Assembly: GCF_022346995.1 (NCBI RefSeq)
Contig: NZ_JAKRNM010000017.1
Coordinates: 1-64,000 of the forward strand
Origin: Paenibacillus sp. ACRRY
GTDB lineage: Bacteria; Bacillota; Bacilli; Paenibacillales; Paenibacillaceae
Length of the DNA stretch: 64,000 nt
Direction of reading: 5' to 3'
Part shown: positions 59,333-64,000 of the stretch, piece after piece
Layout of the letters: every line of letters starts with the position of its first letter
How positions within the stretch are numbered: the first letter of the stretch is position 1
Program-made: the position numbers and the translations under genes
The notes under the pieces: model-generated
The model's database searches: none
Told to the model about the DNA's origin: nothing
What the model saw: the letters and a program-made list of their open reading frames with translations, nothing else

Positions 59333-60192
59333 CACTCACACCAGTCATTTACGAACGGAATTATTCATGGGGGCCAGCTGAACTCAAGCTTGGTACACGG
59401 ACACAGATCATGGGCATCCTTAATGTTACGCCAGATTCCTTCTCTGATGGAGGACGCTACAATCAGGTAGACCTGGCAGTTACCCATGCGATACAGATGA
59501 TGGAGGATGGGGCAGATCTGGTTGATATCGGAGGCGAGTCGACACGCCCAGGGTCGGAGACCGTCAGTGCCGAGGAAGAGCTCAGCCGAATTATACCTGT
59601 GATCGAAGCATTGAAGCTTCAGGCTCCGCATATTCCAATATCCGTGGATACCTATAAGGCGGAAGTTGCACGTCAGGCTATCCTAGCCGGTGCTCACATA
59701 ATTAATGATGTATGGGGAGCCAAGGCAGACCCGGATATGGCCCGCACGGCTGCAGATCTGGGATGTCCAATCATTTTGATGCACAATAGACCCGAACGGG
59801 ATTACACAAGTTATCTGGATGATGTGGTTCAGGATCTGCAAGAAAGCATTCAAATTGCCTTGGACGCCGGAGTGCATCCGGATCAGATTATTCTCGACCC
59901 GGGTATTGGTTTCGTGAAGGATCTGACGGAGAATCTGACTCTGATGTCTTCCCTTGGACTTCTTAACGAGATGGGGTATCCGGTTCTGCTGGCTACTTCA
60001 CGCAAGCGATTCATTCAGAATACCCTTCAAGTGCAGGCAAATGACACAGTAGAAGGGACGGCAGCAACGGTTGCATTCGGCATCGCCCAAGGCTGCCAGA
60101 TGGTTCGGGTTCATGATGTGAAGCCGATTCGGCGGACGGCAGACATGTGTGATGCCATGTTGTATGCCTCTCCGGGTCTGCGGAGGAAATAA
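59329..60192 (+). CDS. folP: dihydropteroate synthase
   Basis: FolP (Sul) joins 4-aminobenzoate with dihydropterin pyrophosphate and is the sulfonamide target. The 287-residue TIM barrel has the MGILNVTPDSFSDGG motif near residue 24, DIGGESTRPG near 66 and ILDPGIGF near 187. It overlaps pabC by 4 bp. Confidence 0.96.
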   Translation: MTLTPVIYERNYSWGPAELKLGTRTQIMGILNVTPDSFSDGGRYNQVDLAVTHAIQMMEDGADLVDIGGESTRPGSETVSAEEELSRIIPVIEALKLQAPHIPISVDTYKAEVARQAILAGAHIINDVWGAKADPDMARTAADLGCPIILMHNRPERDYTSYLDDVVQDLQESIQIALDAGVHPDQIILDPGIGFVKDLTENLTLMSSLGLLNEMGYPVLLATSRKRFIQNTLQVQANDTVEGTAATVAFGIAQGCQMVRVHDVKPIRRTADMCDAMLYASPGLRRK

Positions 60193-60196
60193 CCTG

Positions 60197-60215
60197 GCGG
60201 GTCCGATGGACCCGC
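60197..60215. repeat. hairpin after folP
   Basis: GCGGGTCC GAT GGACCCGC, a perfect 8-bp stem with 3-nt loop, without a T-run, 4 nt after the folP stop. It may stabilise or partly terminate the upstream message. Confidence 0.45.
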
Positions 60216-60295
60216 TCTGGAGCGTAGCGTTTTGCACGAGGTAATGAACGAGTAGTAGCACACAATCTCAATATTATAGAAGGCGGGCGGATCTT

Positions 60296-60658
60296 ATGGA
60301 TAGAATGGTACTGCATCGGATGGAATATTACGGATATCATGGTGTTTTTGCAGAAGAGCGGAAGCTCGGACAGCGCTACTATATTGATCTGGAGATTGAT
60401 ATGGATCTGGGTGATGCCGGACGTAACGATGATCTGACCAAGACGATCAACTATGCAGAAATTCATGAACTTGTGAAACATATCGTTGAAAACAAATCAT
60501 TCCAGTTAATTGAAGCTTTGGGCGAACATATTGCATCTTCGTTACTGGACACTTATACTATTATCAATGCATTGACAGTTAAGGTGACGAAGCCGCATCC
60601 ACCGTTTGATATTCATTTTGAGGGCGTGACAGTAGAGCTTCGCCGCACAAGAAAGTGA
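60296..60658 (+). CDS. folB: dihydroneopterin aldolase
   Basis: FolB, 120 residues, cleaves dihydroneopterin to hydroxymethyl-dihydropterin and glycolaldehyde. The MVLHRMEYYGYHGVFAEERKLGQ opening holds the active-site glutamate, and VKVTKPHPP the conserved C-terminal lysine motif. GAAGGCGGGCGG precedes the ATG. It is co-transcribed with folK, 9 bp downstream. Confidence 0.96.
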   Translation: MDRMVLHRMEYYGYHGVFAEERKLGQRYYIDLEIDMDLGDAGRNDDLTKTINYAEIHELVKHIVENKSFQLIEALGEHIASSLLDTYTIINALTVKVTKPHPPFDIHFEGVTVELRRTRK

Positions 60659-60667
60659 GAACCGATC

Positions 60668-61216
60668 ATGATTGCACATTCGACCTCTGAATATTCAGAG
60701 GCTTATATTGCTTTAGGGGCCAATTTGGGTGACCGGGAACAGACGCTGCTTGAAGCGTTGACGTTACTGGATGCGCACCATGAAATAGAGGTCCTTCGTT
60801 GTTCATCGCTATATGAGACAGAGCCTGTAGGTTATGTGGATCAGCCATCTTTTCTGAATATGGCGGCTGCTGTACAGACGCGTCTTACTCCCGAGCAGCT
60901 CCTGACCGAATTGCTTGATATCGAAAATCGGCTTGGGCGAGTTCGCGATATTCGCTGGGGCCCTCGGACAGTAGACCTCGATTTGCTCTGGATGGATGGG
61001 CAGAGTCGGGATACCGAATTGCTTCAATTACCACATCCGCGGATGGGCGAACGGGCATTTGTGCTTGTTCCATTGTCAGATATCGTACCTGAAGGCGAGC
61101 TTTCAGGCTTGTATACCTATGTACACTCATCGTTGTCTGTACTGGATGGAAAGGATGGAATACAGCTTTGGAAAACGTGCAACTGGCGAGCCGCATCCGG
61201 GCCTTTCGGAAGCTGA
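60668..61216 (+). CDS. folK: 2-amino-4-hydroxy-6-hydroxymethyldihydropteridine pyrophosphokinase
   Basis: FolK, 182 residues, activates hydroxymethyl-dihydropterin for FolP. YIALGANLGDRE near residue 14 and the RWGPRTVDLDLLW metal-binding motif near 96 are intact. Its last 49 bp overlap the yazB start in another frame. Confidence 0.95.
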   Translation: MIAHSTSEYSEAYIALGANLGDREQTLLEALTLLDAHHEIEVLRCSSLYETEPVGYVDQPSFLNMAAAVQTRLTPEQLLTELLDIENRLGRVRDIRWGPRTVDLDLLWMDGQSRDTELLQLPHPRMGERAFVLVPLSDIVPEGELSGLYTYVHSSLSVLDGKDGIQLWKTCNWRAASGPFGS

Positions 61217-61371
61217 AAGGTTTAACACAACAGGAACTTGCAGCTGGTACTGGCATATCGCTAGCTATTCTGGGAACGATTGAACGGGGGAACCGCAAGG
61301 TATCCGAACAAGAGCTGGATCGCATTGCGAGCGTGCTGAACATCAGCGTTGAAGAATTGCAGGGCAAGTAG
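61168..61371 (+). CDS. yazB: XRE-family DNA-binding protein YazB
   Basis: A 67-residue protein made almost only of a helix-turn-helix domain (SRIRAFRKLKGLTQQELAAGTG, then ISLAILGTIERGNR). TTG 61168 follows AAGGATGG inside folK, so it is read by overlap. yazB follows folK in B. subtilis as well. Its targets are unknown; folate-operon regulation is a guess. Confidence 0.9.
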   Translation: MENVQLASRIRAFRKLKGLTQQELAAGTGISLAILGTIERGNRKVSEQELDRIASVLNISVEELQGK

Positions 61372-61511
61372 AGATAATTCACTGTAGTCACTCATGAGTC
61401 ATATAACATGTTTTACAAAGACACATATCGTTAATCGTTGATTGTATATAGCACAACATAACCGGGGTTCATGCAAGAATCTGCGGTATTTAGAAGGAGA
61501 GAAACACAGAA

Positions 61512-62531
61512 ATGCTGAAAATCGGTGGCATTGAAATGAAAAACCAGGTCGTACTTGCGCCGATGGCTGGCGTGTGTAATCCGGCTTTTCGCCTGATTGC
61601 AAAAGAATTCGGAACAGGGCTTGTATGTGCGGAAATGGTAAGTGGCAAAGCCATCGTGCATGGCAACAAGCGTACACGTGAGATGTTGTTTGTAGATGAG
61701 CGGGAGAAACCGCTGAGCCTGCAGATTTTTGGCGGAGACCGTGAAGCGCTTGTTGAAGCAGCCAAGATTGTGGACAAAGAAACCAACGCAGACATCATCG
61801 ACATCAATATGGGATGCCCTGTGCCAAAAGTAACGAACTGTGATGCAGGAGCGCGCTGGTTGCTTGATCCGAACAAAATCTATGATATGGTATCCGCTGT
61901 AGTGGATGCAGTCGAGAAGCCCGTGACCGTCAAGATGCGTATCGGCTGGGACAATGAGCACATCTTCGTAGTTGAAAATGCACTCGCGGTAGAACGCGCT
62001 GGAGGTCAGGCGGTAAGTGTGCATGGCCGTACACGTGAGCAACTCTACACAGGTACAGCAGACTGGTCCCATATCAAAAATGTAAAAGAAGCAGTCTCCA
62101 TCCCGGTGATCGGGAACGGAGATGTATCTTCACCGGAAGATGCACGTCGCATGCTGGACGAAACAGGCTGTGATGGGGTCATGATCGGCCGAGCTGCACT
62201 GGGTAATCCATGGATGCTGTATCGTACTATTCAATACCTGAGTTCCGGAGAATTGCTTCCTGATCCGGGTGCAGAAGAGAAAATCCGTGTTGCCATTCTC
62301 CATATGGACCGTCTGATTGCTCTGAAGAATGAGGCTGTAGCGGTGAAGGAGATGCGTAAACATCTGGCTTGGTACCTGAAAGGATTGAAAGGTTCTGCAC
62401 GCATCAAGGACGTTATTATGGAAGGAACCAAACGTGATGAGATGGTGCAGATTCTGGAGAACTTTGTAGGCCAAATGCAAAATGAAGAGCACGGTGATGT
62501 GGAATCAGCGGTAGCCGAAAATGCATCCTGA
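61512..62531 (+). CDS. dusB: tRNA-dihydrouridine synthase B
   Basis: A 339-residue FMN-dependent Dus-family enzyme (YacF) that reduces specific uridines in tRNA. VVLAPMAGVCNPAFR near residue 15, NMGCPVPKVTNCDAGA with the catalytic cysteine near 100, and VHGRTREQLYTG near 170 are intact. GAAGGAGAGAAAC precedes the ATG. Confidence 0.95.
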   Translation: MLKIGGIEMKNQVVLAPMAGVCNPAFRLIAKEFGTGLVCAEMVSGKAIVHGNKRTREMLFVDEREKPLSLQIFGGDREALVEAAKIVDKETNADIIDINMGCPVPKVTNCDAGARWLLDPNKIYDMVSAVVDAVEKPVTVKMRIGWDNEHIFVVENALAVERAGGQAVSVHGRTREQLYTGTADWSHIKNVKEAVSIPVIGNGDVSSPEDARRMLDETGCDGVMIGRAALGNPWMLYRTIQYLSSGELLPDPGAEEKIRVAILHMDRLIALKNEAVAVKEMRKHLAWYLKGLKGSARIKDVIMEGTKRDEMVQILENFVGQMQNEEHGDVESAVAENAS

Positions 62532-62572
62532 TCCTGTCCTGTAAAACGTTTACAGATACAAGGGGTGTAACA

Positions 62573-62601
62573 TTGACTTTTCGAGACCGTTCCCCTATAA
62601 T
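62573..62601 (+). promoter_or_regulatory. promoter of greA
   Basis: TTGACT, a 17-bp spacer and TATAAT (11 of 12 consensus positions), about 170 bp before the start codon. Confidence 0.85.
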
Positions 62602-62775
62602 TTCACAGTATAAATTCGCCATGTGCGTTATAAGGCTAGTGCATCAGGAGGAACGTTCTGTTTCTCTGGAGAACTTCATATAGTTTTGAAGATATATGCG
62701 GTCGGAGCTCTGTAAACAGCACTGGTTCCGTTGCCGTGCAATCAAATTATTCCCATGACAGGAGAATCGGTTGAG

Positions 62776-63255
62776 ATGAGCGATAAGGAAGTTATCCTTA
62801 CACAAGAGGGACTCAAGAAGCTGGAAGAAGAACTGGAAACACTGAAATCGGTTAAGCGCCGCGAAGTGGCTGAACGGATCAAAGTAGCCATCGGGTATGG
62901 CGATATCAGTGAAAACTCCGAATATGAAGACGCGAAGAATGAGCAGGCCTTCATTGAGGGTCGTATCATTACTCTGGAGAAAATGCTCCGTAATGCGCGG
63001 ATCATCAACAGCGATGAAATTGATACCGATGCGGTAAGTGTAGGTGCAACGGTAACTGTAGAAGATCTGGAATTCGGAGACATTACAGAGTACACAATTG
63101 TAGGTACCGCGGAATCCAATCCGCTTCAGAACAAAATATCGAACGAAAGCCCTGTTGGAAAAGCCATTTTGGGTAAGAAAAAAGGTACTGTTGTTGACGT
63201 AAGCGTACCAGCTGGCGTAATTCAATATAAAATTGTAGATATTAAGAAGCAATAG
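62776..63255 (+). CDS. greA: transcription elongation factor GreA
   Basis: GreA rescues backtracked RNA polymerase by stimulating transcript cleavage. The 159-residue protein has the N-terminal coiled coil with the acidic tip GDISENSEYEDAK near residue 40 and the C-terminal FKBP-like domain (SNESPVGKAILGKKKGT). ATG 62776 follows CAGGAGAATC; the frame also opens at 62731. Confidence 0.96.
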   Translation: MSDKEVILTQEGLKKLEEELETLKSVKRREVAERIKVAIGYGDISENSEYEDAKNEQAFIEGRIITLEKMLRNARIINSDEIDTDAVSVGATVTVEDLEFGDITEYTIVGTAESNPLQNKISNESPVGKAILGKKKGTVVDVSVPAGVIQYKIVDIKKQ

Positions 63256-63291
63256 TCAGTATATTGTAATGAAGCAGTCGGGCACTGAGAC

Positions 63292-63317
63292 AAAAGCTTC
63301 CTTAGGGAAGCTTTTTT
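63292..63317 (+). terminator. rho-independent terminator of greA
   Basis: AAAAGCTTCC TTAG GGAAGCTTTT with a T-run, a perfect 10-bp stem. Confidence 0.92.
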
Positions 63318-63381
63318 CAACATTTGAGGAAGAACACATCTGAGGATGTCTGCAATGTAAATAAGGAGATGAATATAGATC

Positions 63382-64000
63382 ATGACGGATGAAGTCTTGA
63401 ATCAGGAAACCGAACTTAGCGAGCTTTTGCAAATTCGCCGCGACAAATTGGACGAGCTCCGCAAATTGGGAATCGACCCTTTTGGCCAAAAATACGTACG
63501 TACCGAAGAAGCCGGTTCTATTCTGAAGAAGTATGAAACACTGACCAAGGAAGAGCTGGAAGAGAAGCAGATCGAAGTCAGTATTGCCGGACGGATTATG
63601 GCGAAGCGGGGAATGGGTAAAGCAAGCTTTGCACATATTCAGGACCTGAGCGGCAGAATCCAGATCTATGTTCGTCAGGATACGGTATCTGAGGACAAGT
63701 TTGCAGCTTTTAGCCTGCTGGACCTTGGTGATATCGTTGGGGTTAGCGGCGTAGTCTTCAAGACTAAAACGGGTGAAACATCTGTTAAAGTTAAAGATTT
63801 GGAAGTACTGTCCAAGTCGCTGTACCCGCTTCCGGATAAATATCATGGTCTTACCGATGTAGAGCTGCGTTATCGTCAGCGCTATGTTGACCTGATCATG
63901 AACCCGGAAGTACAACAGACCTTTATTACACGTTCCAAAATTATTCAGTCGATGCGCCGCTACCTGGACTCCCTTGGTTATCTTGAAGTGGAAACTCCTA
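63382..64000 (+). CDS. lysS: lysyl-tRNA synthetase (class II), 5' part
   Basis: The open frame from ATG 63382 runs to the window edge without a stop (206 codons visible of about 500). AAGGAGATGA lies upstream. The N-terminal anticodon-binding OB fold is seen (VSIAGRIMAKRGMGKASFAHIQD), then the start of the catalytic core with YRQRYVDLIMNPEV, motif-1 region. It ends the cluster dusB-greA-lysS. Confidence 0.96.
   Translation, partial: MTDEVLNQETELSELLQIRRDKLDELRKLGIDPFGQKYVRTEEAGSILKKYETLTKEELEEKQIEVSIAGRIMAKRGMGKASFAHIQDLSGRIQIYVRQDTVSEDKFAAFSLLDLGDIVGVSGVVFKTKTGETSVKVKDLEVLSKSLYPLPDKYHGLTDVELRYRQRYVDLIMNPEVQQTFITRSKIIQSMRRYLDSLGYLEVETP

Noticed and set aside
1..64000. Mobile elements, prophage, CRISPR or defence genes
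   Set aside because: No transposase, integrase, repeat-spacer array or defence domain was seen; the gene order is that of the conserved core.

Overview
The window is chromosomal DNA of a spore-forming Gram-positive bacterium of the order Bacillales, most likely Paenibacillus or a close relative. It opens in the 3' part of a 5S rRNA gene and ends inside lysS. From about 2.4 kb onward the gene order follows the origin-proximal region of Bacillus subtilis: gin, yaaO, tmk, darA, yaaR, holB, ricT, yabA, yabB, rsmI, abrB, tatD, yabE, rnmV, rsmA, yabG, veg, sspF, ispE, purR, spoVG, glmU, prs, pth, fin, mfd, spoVT, yabM, yabN, rqcP, yabP, yabQ, divIC, yabR, spoIIE, yabS, yabT, tilS, hpt, ftsH, coaX, hslO, a PrsA-like gene, cysK, the pab/fol cluster, dusB, greA and lysS. 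Many TTG/GTG starts, strong AGGAGG ribosome binding sites and many sporulation genes fit this assignment. The Paenibacillus label is inferred from gene order and recalled protein similarity, not from a search.

Layout. 1-2.6 kb: end of an rrn operon, a small lipoprotein, a gene-free stretch with RNA-like stems and a DnaA-box cluster, a membrane protein on the minus strand, and the sigma-G inhibitor gin. 2.8-11.8 kb: yaaO, a cidA/lrgB pair, then a replication and signalling cluster (tmk, c-di-AMP receptor darA, holB, ricT, replication regulator yabA, two methyltransferases). 12-20.4 kb: abrB (minus strand) with Spo0A boxes, an HD hydrolase, tatD, a c-di-AMP riboswitch in front of the cell-wall gene yabE, rnmV, rsmA, yabG, veg and sspF. 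20.5-31.9 kb: ispE, purR, spoVG, glmU, prs, pth, fin, mfd and an inserted prsA-like foldase gene. 32-46 kb: sporulation and division genes (spoVT, yabM, yabN, hup, rqcP, yabP, yabQ, divIC, yabR, spoIIE, yabS, yabT), tilS and hpt. 46-55 kb: ftsH, an inserted nadABC operon, coaX, hslO and a second foldase. 55-64 kb: cysK, the folate operon pabBAC-folPBK, yazB, dusB, greA and the start of lysS.

Themes. (1) c-di-AMP appears twice, as the receptor DarA and as a riboswitch plus terminator in front of yabE. (2) Sporulation control can be read directly: tandem Spo0A boxes downstream of the abrB promoter, a Spo0A-type 21-bp-spaced promoter before spoIIE, a full sigma-H promoter before spoVG, and sigma-G-like promoters before sspF and spoVT. 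(3) Origin-proximal replication control: yabA, holB and a DnaA-box cluster. Compared with B. subtilis, yazA, metS and ridA (yabJ) are missing from their usual slots; cidA/lrgB, the HD gene, prsA and nadABC are additional. No insertion sequence, prophage, CRISPR array, tRNA gene or defence system was seen. The most unusual items are the 841-1246 region, the AbrB protein with a Gin-like four-cysteine tail, the Spo0A-box cluster between abrB and the HD gene, and two genes with abrupt internal GC-rich segments.
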